Part shown: positions 8,289-16,299 of the stretch, piece after piece
Position numbering within the stretch: the first letter of the stretch is position 1
Layout of the letters: each line of letters starts with the position of its first letter
Notes under the pieces: model-generated
What the model was told of the DNA's origin: nothing
The model's input: the letters and a program-made list of their open reading frames with translations, nothing else
The model's database searches: none
Assembly: GCA_964520475.1 (NCBI GenBank)
Contig: CAZFNS010000008.1
Coordinates: 1-64,000, forward strand
DNA: 64,000 nt
Direction of reading: 5' to 3'
From: Ruminobacter sp964520475
GTDB lineage: Bacteria; Pseudomonadota; Gammaproteobacteria; Enterobacterales; Succinivibrionaceae
Program-made: the position numbers and the translations under genes

Positions 8289-8927
8289 TCAGCGGGTGTT
8301 GAACACGACGATGGTCTTGCCGTGCGCGCTGATGATGTTCTGCTCTTCGAGCATCTTCAGGATGCGGCCCACGGTTTCGCGCGAGCAGCCCACGATCTGG
8401 CCGATTTCCTGGCGGGTGATCTTGATCTGCATGCCGTCCGGATGGGTCATCGCGTCGGGCTGGTGGGCGAGGTTGAACAGGGTGTGGGCGATGCGGCCCT
8501 GCACGTCGAGGAAGGCCAGGTTCCCGACCTTGCCGCTGGTCTTCGACAGCCGGCGCGCCATCTGGGCGCTCAGCCGCATGAGGATTTCCGGATTCACCTG
8601 GATGAGCTGGCGGAATTTCTTGTAGGAAATCTCCGCGATTTCGCACGGTCCCTTCGCTCTGACCCACGCGGTGCGGACGGGCACCTCCGATTCGTCGAAA
8701 AGCCCCAGTTCCCCGATGAAATCGCCCTGGTTGAGGTAGGAGAGGATCATTTCCTTGCCTTCTTCGTCCTTGATCAGCACGGCCACCGACCCCTTGACGA
8801 TGTAGTAGAGGGTCTCCGCCTTTTCTCCGGCGTGAATGAGGGTGCTCTTGGCGGGGTACTTGTGAACGTGGCAGTGCGACAGGAACCATTCCTGAGTGGG
8901 ATCAGATTGGGGTTTTCCGATAAACAT
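8289..8927 (-). CDS. crp: cAMP receptor protein (catabolite regulator)
   Basis: A 212-residue global regulator that binds cAMP and activates carbon-catabolism promoters as a dimer. The N-terminal cyclic-nucleotide domain spans about residues 10-125. The HTH near residues 168-191 contains RQEIGQIVGCSRETVGR, identical to E. coli, so DNA specificity should be the same. An AAGGA precedes the ATG. It is two residues longer than E. coli Crp because of an insertion (DESEVPV for EEGQE) just before the phosphate-binding Arg85, which is followed by Thr86 where E. coli has Ser83. The cAMP-contacting Thr-Ser pair in helix C (KTSGKVG) is kept. Divergent from a PlsC-type gene. Confidence 0.97.
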   Translation of the reverse strand: MFIGKPQSDPTQEWFLSHCHVHKYPAKSTLIHAGEKAETLYYIVKGSVAVLIKDEEGKEMILSYLNQGDFIGELGLFDESEVPVRTAWVRAKGPCEIAEISYKKFRQLIQVNPEILMRLSAQMARRLSKTSGKVGNLAFLDVQGRIAHTLFNLAHQPDAMTHPDGMQIKITRQEIGQIVGCSRETVGRILKMLEEQNIISAHGKTIVVFNTR

Positions 8928-9135
8928 GTTGAATCCTTATTATTTCGACGGCACCGGCAGTCCCGTCCCCGCCGGCGGCGGCGCGGGCGCGTACCCGCAG
9001 GCGTAATCAGTTATTTCACCTGGTGAGTTAAAATATTATTTTTGAATAAGTTCCGTTCCACATCACTTATCCGCATTGTGAATAATACTCAATATTTGCT
9101 AAAATTGCATTAGTATATTAAGATCTTCACAGAAT

Positions 9136-9162
9136 GTGATCTGTATCCGTGATACAGATCAC
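9136..9162. promoter_or_regulatory. CRP-like operator, perfect 12-bp inverted repeat
   Basis: GTGATCTGTATC (9136-9147), a CGT spacer, then GATACAGATCAC (9151-9162). The right part contains GTGA-N6-TCAC (9149-9162), the core of the CRP consensus. The left arm is preceded by a further TGTGA half-site (9135-9139). Position between crp and its divergent neighbour suggests Crp autoregulation, as known in E. coli. Confidence 0.65.
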
Positions 9163-9201
9163 TCACACTGCGCAGCACGGCGGGACCCTGATCGGACGTC
9201 T

Positions 9202-9226
9202 CCGCGGCCCGGCTCCCGGGCCGCGG
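9202..9226 (+). other. Leader hairpin of the acyltransferase gene
   Basis: CCGCGGCCCGG / CCGGGCCGCGG, an 11-bp perfect stem with a 3-nt loop. There is no U-tract. It lies about 50 nt before the start codon at 9275. Confidence 0.5.
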
Positions 9227-9274
9227 GGCGGCTGTCGCGTCCCGCGCTCGCATACACCGGAGTGACCAGCAGAG

Positions 9275-10465
9275 ATGAGCCAGGATTCAGCTTCCCGAAA
9301 CGGCGCGGCCGCGGCGGGGACGCCGCCGGAGGGACTCGGGGAGCCCGCGACCACGGAATCGCCCGTTTTCGACGATATCAGACACTACAGGGACGACGAG
9401 GTGCCGGACGCCATAAAGAGCATTCTCGGCGACGACGAACTCGTGTCCGGCATATACCGGAGAATGTTCGGGTTCCTGCCCGATTCCCTCGAAAACGTCG
9501 GCATGCCCTTCCTCAAGTTCATCCTCAAGATGCGCTTTTCCCGGGTGAAGACCATCCGCCAGGTGCAGGATTACGTCGCCAGCTTCATGAAGGGCGTCAT
9601 CCGCGACACCACCGACGGGTTCACGAGCAGCGGCTTCGACACGCTCGATCCGGACAAGGGGTACCTGTTCATTTCCAACCACCGCGACATCTCGCTCGAC
9701 CCCGCCTTCATCGACATGGCCTGCTATTTCAACGGGCTCGACACCGTCAAGATCGCGATCGGCGACAATCTCCTGAAGACGAAGGTCGCCACGGACCTGA
9801 TGCGCCTCAACAAGAGCTTCATCGTCAAAAGATCCGCCCAGGGGCGCGACAAGCTCAGGGAGCTGGCCCATCTGAGCGATTACATCGGCCTGGCGATCGA
9901 GGAGCGCCACAACGTGTGGATCGCCCAGAGGGAGGGCCGGGCCAAGGACGGCAACGACAAAACCGAGGAGGCCATCCTCAAGATGTTTTACATGCGCGGG
10001 AAAAAGAAAAAACTGAGTTTCCCGGAGTACGTAGGGAGCCTCAACATCGTGCCGGTGTCCATAACCTACGAGTTCGATCCGGGAGACGCGGCCAAGGCCC
10101 GCGAGCTTTACGAGACGGAACGGACCGGCAGCTACACCAAATCCCGGCTGGAGGACATCGACAGCATAGTCGGCGGCATCAACGGCTACAAGGGCCGGGT
10201 GAACATCGCGGCGGGCAAACCCCTGACCGGCGGCTTCGAGACCCCCGCGGAGCTCGCCGCCCTCATCGACGAATTCATTTACGCGAATTACCGGATATAT
10301 CCCTCGTGCCTGCTGTCCGCGGGCGTCGCGGAAGGGGTGAGCGAAGAGGACAGGAAGAAGTTCGGCGACAGGATCGAGGCGATAGCCCCCGAGCTGCGCG
10401 ATTACGTGAAAAGAATGTACGCCGCGCCGTACTTCAACCGGCTGAAGGCGGAAAAGCGGTCCTGA
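9275..10465 (+). CDS. 1-acylglycerol-3-phosphate acyltransferase family protein (PlsC-like)
   Basis: A 396-residue member of the PlsC/PlsB acyltransferase superfamily. The HX4D catalytic motif is NHRDISLD with His136. A glycerophosphate-binding-like segment lies near residue 210 (IEERHNVWIAQREGR), and a further family region follows at NIVPVSITYEF. There is no obvious transmembrane helix; the N-terminal 25 residues are Ala/Gly-rich and low complexity. It is longer than typical PlsC (about 240-270 aa), so it is a divergent subgroup and the acceptor lipid is uncertain. It stands alone, divergent from crp and preceded by a CRP-like palindrome, and ends in its own terminator. Confidence 0.8.
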   Translation: MSQDSASRNGAAAAGTPPEGLGEPATTESPVFDDIRHYRDDEVPDAIKSILGDDELVSGIYRRMFGFLPDSLENVGMPFLKFILKMRFSRVKTIRQVQDYVASFMKGVIRDTTDGFTSSGFDTLDPDKGYLFISNHRDISLDPAFIDMACYFNGLDTVKIAIGDNLLKTKVATDLMRLNKSFIVKRSAQGRDKLRELAHLSDYIGLAIEERHNVWIAQREGRAKDGNDKTEEAILKMFYMRGKKKKLSFPEYVGSLNIVPVSITYEFDPGDAAKARELYETERTGSYTKSRLEDIDSIVGGINGYKGRVNIAAGKPLTGGFETPAELAALIDEFIYANYRIYPSCLLSAGVAEGVSEEDRKKFGDRIEAIAPELRDYVKRMYAAPYFNRLKAEKRS

Positions 10466-10488
10466 GGCGTCCCCCGGCGGGGGGCTGG

Positions 10489-10519
10489 CGGGGTTCCGGC
10501 GGCGGAACCCCGTTTTTTT
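10489..10519 (+). terminator. Intrinsic terminator after the acyltransferase
   Basis: CGGGGTTCC / GGAACCCCG, a 9-bp stem with a 6-nt loop, followed by TTTTTTT. It lies between convergent genes. Confidence 0.9.
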
Positions 10520-10523
10520 CGTT

Positions 10524-11669
10524 TCAGCGGCAGCCGGGATCCCGTTCGGTGTCGATGACCAGAATGTCCGTCTTGCCGATGAAATTGAATTCGGTCGCCG
10601 TCGAGATCGTGTACGCTCCCATCATTTTGCCGACGATGACGTCGCCGATGTCGAGATCGGGCAGCGGGATGTTTTCCGCGATAATGTCGATGCTGTCGCA
10701 GGTCGGGCCGGCCAGAACCGATTCCGCCGCCGGGCCGTCCGCGTACGGGGCGAACTTGGGGTAAACCACGTGGTCGAAAATCTGGCCGCTGTAGCTGCAG
10801 TACACGCCGTCGTCCAGGTAGTACCAGGGTTTGCCGAAGCGGTAGGCCTTGCCGACCACGGAGCAGATGTTGATCATGGCCGGGGCGCTGATGAACCGGC
10901 CCGGCTCCGCGATTACCCTGACGTCGGCGGGGATCTCCCCGAGGGCGGCCCTTATCGGAGCGCAGAATTTGTACATGTCCGTCGGCTCGGCGTGCTCGTA
11001 GTCGACCGGGAAGCCCCCGCCGATGTCCAGGACGGTGAGCCCGACGCCGGCTTCCCGGGCCTCCCGGAGAATTTTCGCGCATTCGCGGATCGCCTGGGCG
11101 TGCCGGTTGGCGTTCGGCACCTGCGATCCGACGTGAAAGGAGACGCCGCAGATGTCCAGTCCCAGCTCCCGCGCCGCTTTGATGAGATCGAGGCAGTTTT
11201 CCGGAATCACGCCGAACTTCCGGGACAGATCCACCTGCGTTTCCGGATTCGGGAAGCTCACGCGGATGAGCAGCCTCACCCGGTCGCGGTACGGGATGAA
11301 TTTTTTGGCTTCCTCGGCGTTGTCCGCCACGAACGTGCGGCAGCCGTACTCCAGCGCGTACCTGATGTCCAGATCTTTTTTGATGGGGTGGGTGTGGATG
11401 CACTGCCGCGGATCGATGTTCAGGGATCTGACGAGATCGATCTCGCCGCGGGACGCGAGGTCGAAGCACGAGCCTTCCTCGATCAGCGCCTCGACCGCGC
11501 GGGGGTTGGGGAGGGGCTTGAGCGCGTAGTGGAGAACGACGCCGGGGAGGGCCCGCGCGAGTTCCCGGTACTGGAACCTCACGGTGGCCAGATCCAGGAT
11601 GAGGAGGGGGGAACCGTGCCTGCTGATCAGCGCGCGGTAATCCAGAACGGTGTTAAATAAGTTTTTCAT
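10524..11669 (-). CDS. Ornithine/lysine decarboxylase, fold-type III PLP enzyme
   Basis: A 381-residue alanine-racemase-fold decarboxylase making putrescine (or cadaverine), the eukaryotic-like ODC type also found in Pseudomonas and Vibrio. The PLP lysine is in YALKPLPNP near residue 50. The PLP-phosphate and ring contacts are in FHVGSQ and the glycine loop LDIGGGFP, and the active-site Cys is in GPTCDSIDII. It is unrelated in fold to E. coli SpeC. Substrate preference between ornithine and lysine cannot be decided from sequence. The ATG at 11669 follows a leader with a strong inverted repeat (11721-11752). The Shine-Dalgarno is weak (AAGG, about 14 nt upstream), hinting at regulated translation. 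Confidence 0.88.
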   Translation of the reverse strand: MKNLFNTVLDYRALISRHGSPLLILDLATVRFQYRELARALPGVVLHYALKPLPNPRAVEALIEEGSCFDLASRGEIDLVRSLNIDPRQCIHTHPIKKDLDIRYALEYGCRTFVADNAEEAKKFIPYRDRVRLLIRVSFPNPETQVDLSRKFGVIPENCLDLIKAARELGLDICGVSFHVGSQVPNANRHAQAIRECAKILREAREAGVGLTVLDIGGGFPVDYEHAEPTDMYKFCAPIRAALGEIPADVRVIAEPGRFISAPAMINICSVVGKAYRFGKPWYYLDDGVYCSYSGQIFDHVVYPKFAPYADGPAAESVLAGPTCDSIDIIAENIPLPDLDIGDVIVGKMMGAYTISTATEFNFIGKTDILVIDTERDPGCR

Positions 11670-11720
11670 GGGCTCGTCAACGCCTTAATGACGGGTAGTC
11701 CTGTCCGCATAATTGCATAA

Positions 11721-11752
11721 ACGGGGGAAAAAATAAATTATTTTTTCCCCGT
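11721..11752 (-). other. Leader stem-loop upstream of the decarboxylase
   Basis: ACGGGG(g)AAAAAATAA pairs with TTATTTTTTCCCCGT, a 15-bp stem with one bulged G. It lies 52-83 nt upstream of the start codon at 11669. It could be a leader structure or a weak bidirectional terminator. Confidence 0.5.
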
Positions 11753-11892
11753 GAAAACGGGCGCCGGGAAATTTCGGGGGAATCGGCCGGCCGGCCCGCG
11801 CATTATTGCGGAAAACGGCCCGCGGCGCAATTAAAGTTTCGTTTTTCCGCGGGTTTCGCGGCGATTCCGGGCGGCTTTGGCGGGACGATTTT

Positions 11893-11925
11893 TTGAGTGA
11901 CTTAACTTTTTCTCTCTGATAAAAT
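11893..11925 (+). promoter_or_regulatory. Likely promoter of the minor pilin operon
   Basis: TTGAGT (11893-11898) is followed by TGATAAAAT (11917-11925), with an 18-19 bp spacing depending on the -10 chosen. The 409-bp gap 11670-12078 otherwise holds the decarboxylase leader and AT-rich sequence, with no gene. The start at 12079 would leave a leader of about 150 nt. Confidence 0.45.
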
Positions 11926-12078
11926 ATAGAGAGCCGGGTTTCGCGCCGCCCGGGCGCGAAATGTTAATTATTTTTGTAGTTATATCGCAAAAATTTAACC
12001 TCAGAGTAACAAAGATTAAAAAAGTTATTACAATTGACTATGGCGGTTAATTGTAACTTGATTCTGATGGAGTTCGTT

Positions 12079-12708
12079 ATGATGCTACGACACAGGACGG
12101 GGCTGCCGCGGGGATCGCGGGGACGGAAAGGTTTTACATTGCTGGAGCTGATCATAGTGATAGTTCTGATCGGCATTCTGACCACGATTGCCCTCCCGGC
12201 CATGAAGAACTGGCGCGCCGAACAGGATCTCGCGAGCCGGGTGGAAAACCTCATCGCCACGATGGATCTGGCCCGGATCAGCGCGGAGCAGACCAACCGG
12301 ATGGTGACCATAGTCCCCAACCGCAACAATAACGGCACCAGATCGTGGAGCGCCGGCTTCTCCGTGATTTCCAACGCCCTGTATACGACCGGCCGCGGCG
12401 ATTTCTCCGATCAGGACGAGGAAATAGCTCAGATGGACATATCCGACACCGGCATCTTCCTCGGCGTGTCCGACGGCACCTCGGTAAACGATGACGCCGT
12501 AAACATCAGGTTCCTTCCGAACGGCATGTCGGGAATCGTGGGCGGCGGCTGGGTCGACATAGTCACCGTCAAGGGCGAGGTTGTGTTTACTCTGTGCAGG
12601 AGCATCGGCACCGACGCGCACACCTGGACCGTAACCATGAGGACATCCGGCGACACCACCAAGGATTTCAATCTCAGCAGGGGCGGCAAGTGTCCCTCGG
12701 GGAGTTAA
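12079..12708 (+). CDS. fimT: Type IV minor pilin, FimT/FimU (GspH) family
   Basis: A 209-residue prepilin of the initiation complex that primes type IV pilus assembly. It has a basic leader ending RGRKG, then the prepilin-peptidase site and FTLLELIIVI with Glu5, followed by a hydrophobic alpha-1 helix. The rest is a GspH-like globular domain. The ATG at 12079 has GGAG six bases upstream; earlier in-frame Met codons would give an unusually long leader. It is first of five pilin genes (fimT-pilV-pilW-pilX-pilE) that overlap or are tightly spaced. FimT and FimU are not separable from sequence alone. Confidence 0.85.
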   Translation: MMLRHRTGLPRGSRGRKGFTLLELIIVIVLIGILTTIALPAMKNWRAEQDLASRVENLIATMDLARISAEQTNRMVTIVPNRNNNGTRSWSAGFSVISNALYTTGRGDFSDQDEEIAQMDISDTGIFLGVSDGTSVNDDAVNIRFLPNGMSGIVGGGWVDIVTVKGEVVFTLCRSIGTDAHTWTVTMRTSGDTTKDFNLSRGGKCPSGS

Positions 12709-12719
12709 TGGAGGAAAAA

Positions 12720-13310
12720 ATGATTAAACAGAAGGGTTTTTCCTTGATTGAACTCATGATTTCGATGTTCATAGTGTCTATAGCCATGCTCGGGTTCGCG
12801 GTTCTGCAGACTTTCAGCGCGAGGGCGCTGAGCTCGTCCTACGCCCGCACGACCCAGACCGCGGTCCTGCAGGAGTTCGTGAAGATTTTCCAGGTGGGCA
12901 ACATCCCGCTCGGCGATCTGAGCTGGGGCGGGAACCAGGACATAACCTTTGACTGCGAGAACGCCGTCCAGCAGCTGCGCGACGCGCGGACGGGCGGCTC
13001 GGTTCTCGGCAACGGGGTGAAGGCGGTGTGCGGCCGCATGGATGACGCGCCGGGCGTGCTGGGCCACGACGTGGTGTTCGGTCTCCACAGAAACGAGCTT
13101 ATCCCGAACAAGCTGTCCTCATACACCCTGAGCATAAGCTTCGCCTACCTGCCCAAGCGGCCGGGCCGCGTCGCCGACGAGGCGGCCGGCGACGATGTCG
13201 ACGTTACCGCCGACGGCTACTGCCCGCTGACCGGGTACGACACCGAAGAATTTAACAAGAAACGCGTGCAGGATAACGTCGTGTGCAGCCATGTAGAGGT
13301 GATGCTATGA
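12720..13310 (+). CDS. pilV: Type IV minor pilin PilV
   Basis: A 196-residue prepilin with a very short leader (MIKQKG) and FSLIELMISMF, carrying Glu5. PilV is a minor pilin in the pilus tip and initiation complex. A GGAGG five bases upstream supports the ATG at 12720; an in-frame ATG at 12708 overlaps the upstream stop and is an alternative. The C-terminal half holds four cysteines that could form disulfides. Its stop overlaps the pilW start (ATGA), so the two are coupled. Confidence 0.87.
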   Translation: MIKQKGFSLIELMISMFIVSIAMLGFAVLQTFSARALSSSYARTTQTAVLQEFVKIFQVGNIPLGDLSWGGNQDITFDCENAVQQLRDARTGGSVLGNGVKAVCGRMDDAPGVLGHDVVFGLHRNELIPNKLSSYTLSISFAYLPKRPGRVADEAAGDDVDVTADGYCPLTGYDTEEFNKKRVQDNVVCSHVEVML

Positions 13311-14239
13311 TCCTTAACAAGAAAGGTTTTGGTTTAATCGAACTGATGATCAGCATTCTGGTCGCGTCCGTCATCATAGCCGGCCTGTACCAGATGCTGA
13401 CCTCGAGCGTTCTGAATTTCGGGATTTCCAGCGCGACCGGACGTTCCGGGAAAAGCGCCCGCCAGGTCGACAACATGCTGAACAACCTGGTTTTCCAGGC
13501 CGGTTTCATCAATTACTCCCGCGTGGCCGACTATATCGAGTTCGGCAACCAGGACTCCGGTTTCAGCAGCGGCCAGTTCTACAACAACTCCGACGCCTGG
13601 TCCGGCGTGGCCACCGTGCAGGGGGGCGATACGACGGAAGTCAACGGCAGCAAGAGCGACAGCATAAAATTCAGGTTTTACGGCTCTTCCGTGAACGACG
13701 ACATGGCGAACAACAGTTCCACCGAAGCCAACGGCTACATCTTCGACTGCCGCGGCAACCCGGTGCCGAACACGCTTGAACTGGAGATGATCCTTTTTGT
13801 CGGCGACAAGGGGCTGGTATGCGCGCAGCACGTTCTCGAGGGCAACCCGTCCGCCGACGGCATCGACTGGGAGATTGACCCCCAGGATCCCGAGGTGATT
13901 GACTCGTCCATCGTGGGCATGCGTCTGCTCTATGCCTCGACGACTCAGAACAACGAGGACGCCGGCAAGTTCTACCTCGCGAAAAACGTGGGCTCGGGAC
14001 TCGCCAACGCGCCGGACTGGTCCGACATAAACGTCGTCAAGTACGCCATGGTGACCAGGCAGGCGACCGGCCAGAAGGTCGTCAAGATGCACCAGGAGGC
14101 GCTTAAACTCCCGCTGTTCACCGCGGAGGAAACCTCCGGCAACGCGGTCAACTTCAAAGTCGACGACGCGCACAGGGGCAGCATGCACCGCGTGATTTCG
14201 GGTTCCGTTTCGCTGCTTAACCACGACAACTTCAAGTAA
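13307..14239 (+). CDS. pilW: Type IV minor pilin PilW
   Basis: A 310-residue prepilin and the largest of the set, as is usual for PilW. The leader is MILNKKG, followed by FGLIELMISI with Glu5 and a hydrophobic helix. The globular region contains a Cys pair (FDCRGN and LVCAQH) that may form a disulfide. GAGGTG upstream and the ATGA overlap with pilV fix the start. In the Pseudomonas-type pathway PilV, PilW, PilX and FimU form the tip complex that presents PilY1; no pilY1 is found here. Confidence 0.87.
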   Translation: MILNKKGFGLIELMISILVASVIIAGLYQMLTSSVLNFGISSATGRSGKSARQVDNMLNNLVFQAGFINYSRVADYIEFGNQDSGFSSGQFYNNSDAWSGVATVQGGDTTEVNGSKSDSIKFRFYGSSVNDDMANNSSTEANGYIFDCRGNPVPNTLELEMILFVGDKGLVCAQHVLEGNPSADGIDWEIDPQDPEVIDSSIVGMRLLYASTTQNNEDAGKFYLAKNVGSGLANAPDWSDINVVKYAMVTRQATGQKVVKMHQEALKLPLFTAEETSGNAVNFKVDDAHRGSMHRVISGSVSLLNHDNFK

Positions 14240-14253
14240 GGGGGACGATTGAT

Positions 14254-14877
14254 ATGACTTTGAGACATCAGAGGGGCGTCGCCCTGGTTGTCGCTCTTAT
14301 GATTACCCTGATTATCGGGGTAATAGCCGTTACTCTCGCGAGCGTCACCACCAGGAGCCAGAAGAGCGACAACGCCAACTACGGCAAGACCGTGGGCCAG
14401 GCCAACGCCGTGTCGGGCGTGAACAGGGCCATAAACTTCCTGTCCAGCACCGCCCAGTTCGAGGACCGCGGTTTGTTCCTCCCCACGACGGTTCAGTCGC
14501 AGGGCATCGACCAGGCCGTGGTGGGGGGAGTCAACATTGCCACCACGGATTTCTTCAGGGGCGTCGTGAACGTGATGGGCGACTCGCTGCTCGACACCCG
14601 CGGCACCGGGGACAGGACGCCCTGGTACCGGGTTCACGACAACTGGACGAGAGAGAAATGCAACAGGTGCGTTATCCTGAATAACGGAACGACAGCATAT
14701 CTGATTGAATACCGCGGCTTCCGGGGGCAGACGGGCGATCCGACGTCGTCCGCAGCGAGGATCGGGTACGCCTTCTACAGAATCACTTCCAGAGGGCTTG
14801 ACAGTGTGGACAACGAACGTTCGGCGGCCATCGTGCAGACCAACGTGGGCATCAGAAGAACTCTTGAGGAGGAGTAA
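14254..14877 (+). CDS. pilX: Type IV minor pilin PilX
   Basis: A 207-residue protein with leader MTLRHQRG followed by VALVVALMITLIIGVIAV. It lacks Glu5 of ordinary pilins, which is typical of PilX/GspK-like proteins at the pilus tip. The rest is a soluble domain with two cysteines (KCNRCV). GGGGG precedes the ATG. It sits between pilW and pilE in the place that should be followed by pilY1; instead pilE starts 3 bp after its stop. Confidence 0.85.
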   Translation: MTLRHQRGVALVVALMITLIIGVIAVTLASVTTRSQKSDNANYGKTVGQANAVSGVNRAINFLSSTAQFEDRGLFLPTTVQSQGIDQAVVGGVNIATTDFFRGVVNVMGDSLLDTRGTGDRTPWYRVHDNWTREKCNRCVILNNGTTAYLIEYRGFRGQTGDPTSSAARIGYAFYRITSRGLDSVDNERSAAIVQTNVGIRRTLEEE

Positions 14878-14880
14878 CAA

Positions 14881-15324
14881 ATGAGACGCACACAGAGCAA
14901 AGGCTTTACTTTAATTGAACTGATGATTGTAATGGCCATCGTGGCGATTCTGGGCATGATCGCGGTTCCCTCGTACAGAAACTACATGATAACCGCGCGC
15001 AGATCCGACGCCACGCAGAATCTGACCAAACTGACCATGGCTCTCGAAAACTGCTATTCCCTGAACAACACGTACGAAAACTGCATTTCGAACGACCAGA
15101 CGAGTCTCCTTTCGGACGTTTCGGCTTTCTATGACTTCACGTCCGTCGTGGACAGGAACCATTACTACCTCACCGTAACCGCCGCGAGAGGCACGCAAGT
15201 CAACGATATCGACGAATGCAAGACGCTGACGGTCAATCACCTGGGCAGAAGGTACTCCAACTGCGTCACGACGTCATGCACGAGCCGCACCGGCGCCCAG
15301 GCCGACCCGTCCAAGTGCTGGTAA
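14881..15324 (+). CDS. pilE: Type IV minor pilin PilE-like
   Basis: A 147-residue type IVa prepilin. The leader is MRRTQSKG, then FTLIELMIVMAIVAIL with Glu5. Alpha-1 is followed by a four-strand-type domain with a C-terminal Cys pair typical of the PilE D-region. GAGGAG lies immediately upstream. Position at the end of a fimU-pilVWX cluster suggests the minor pilin PilE rather than the main PilA subunit. It ends just before an intrinsic terminator. Confidence 0.85.
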   Translation: MRRTQSKGFTLIELMIVMAIVAILGMIAVPSYRNYMITARRSDATQNLTKLTMALENCYSLNNTYENCISNDQTSLLSDVSAFYDFTSVVDRNHYYLTVTAARGTQVNDIDECKTLTVNHLGRRYSNCVTTSCTSRTGAQADPSKCW

Positions 15325-15363
15325 GGCCGTCGCAGTTTCTTTCTGATGCCTGTTGAACGGTTG

Positions 15364-15392
15364 AGCCCTCATCTCGCGTGAGGGCTTTTTTT
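15364..15392 (+). terminator. Terminator of the minor pilin operon
   Basis: AGCCCTCA / TGAGGGCT, an 8-bp stem with a 7-nt loop, then a run of T to 15392. Confidence 0.9.
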
Positions 15393-15444
15393 ATGCCCCG
15401 CGTCCGGCGGGTCCGGGGGCTCTCCATCGCTTCTTCCGGCCGTT

Positions 15445-16299
15445 TCAGCCGTCGAAGGTGAGCAGTTCCAGCCTGAATTTCGCGGAGCCGTCCAGGGCGA
15501 GCGTCTCCCGCAGGACCGGCAGAACTTCCCCGAGCTTCTCCGCCAGCCCGTACGGCGCGTTGAGGATGATCACGCCGGAGCCGTACATGCCCGGCGGGGC
15601 GTCCCGCTCGCGCACGGCGAGCTCGGCCCGGAGCGTCCTTTTGACGTTGAGTTTCGCGAGCCCCCGGATCAGGGTCCAGCTCTGATCTTCGGCCCGGCCG
15701 AGCAGTGGGTACCAGACGGCGTAGACGCTCTCCGGGTATTTGCGGGCGGCGGTTTTGACGAGATGCGCGGTGCCGGCGTACTCGCCTTCGAGTTCGTACG
15801 GGGGATCCACGAAGACGAGCCCCCGGCGGATCTCCGGGGGAATCAGCGCCGGCAGCCCCTCGCGGGCGTCGCGCAGGTGCGCGTGGCAGAAGGCGCAGTG
15901 GCGCAGGTTGTATTTGAGGCTCTCGAAGTCGGCCGGGTGAAGTTCCAGGAAGTGGGCGCTGTCGCCCTCGCCGAGCAGATCCGCCGCGAACAGGGGCGAA
16001 CCCGGGTAGAACGAGAGCCCGTTTTCGCCGTCGTTCGCGTTCATGACGGCCCGGAAGTATTCGGGAACCAGTTCCCCGAGCGCCGCGCTGCCCGCCGCCT
16101 TGGCGACGCCGTTCAGGTATTCGCCCGTCTGCCGGCTCCACGCGCTGTCGAGCCGGTAAAGCCCGGCGCCCGCGTGGGTGTCGATATGGGTCAGGGGCTT
16201 ACCCTTCGCCTTGAGCAGGCGGAGGATGAGGCACAGGATGACGTGTTTGAGCACGTCGGCGTGGTTGCCGGCGTGAAATCCGTGTCTGTAGCTAAGCAT
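15445..16299 (-). CDS. rlmJ: 23S rRNA (adenine-2030-N6)-methyltransferase RlmJ
   Basis: A SAM-dependent enzyme that methylates A2030 of 23S rRNA. The 284-residue product matches family length and starts with the diagnostic MLSYRHGFHAGNHADVLKH. The SAM site includes DTHAGAG near residue 41, and the catalytic motif IV is DPPYE near residue 169. Its start overlaps the end of the upstream yheS gene by 8 bp, so the two are probably co-transcribed on the minus strand. Confidence 0.95.
   Translation of the reverse strand: MLSYRHGFHAGNHADVLKHVILCLILRLLKAKGKPLTHIDTHAGAGLYRLDSAWSRQTGEYLNGVAKAAGSAALGELVPEYFRAVMNANDGENGLSFYPGSPLFAADLLGEGDSAHFLELHPADFESLKYNLRHCAFCHAHLRDAREGLPALIPPEIRRGLVFVDPPYELEGEYAGTAHLVKTAARKYPESVYAVWYPLLGRAEDQSWTLIRGLAKLNVKRTLRAELAVRERDAPPGMYGSGVIILNAPYGLAEKLGEVLPVLRETLALDGSAKFRLELLTFDG

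Larger units (their letters stand above)
8928..9274. promoter_or_regulatory. Divergent crp / acyltransferase control region
   Basis: 347 bp without a gene. It is GC-rich near crp, but 9010-9135 is a marked AT-rich block with several possible -10 elements on both strands, so I do not assign a specific promoter. A CRP-like palindrome (9136-9162) and a strong hairpin (9202-9226) sit towards the acyltransferase side. Confidence 0.5.
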
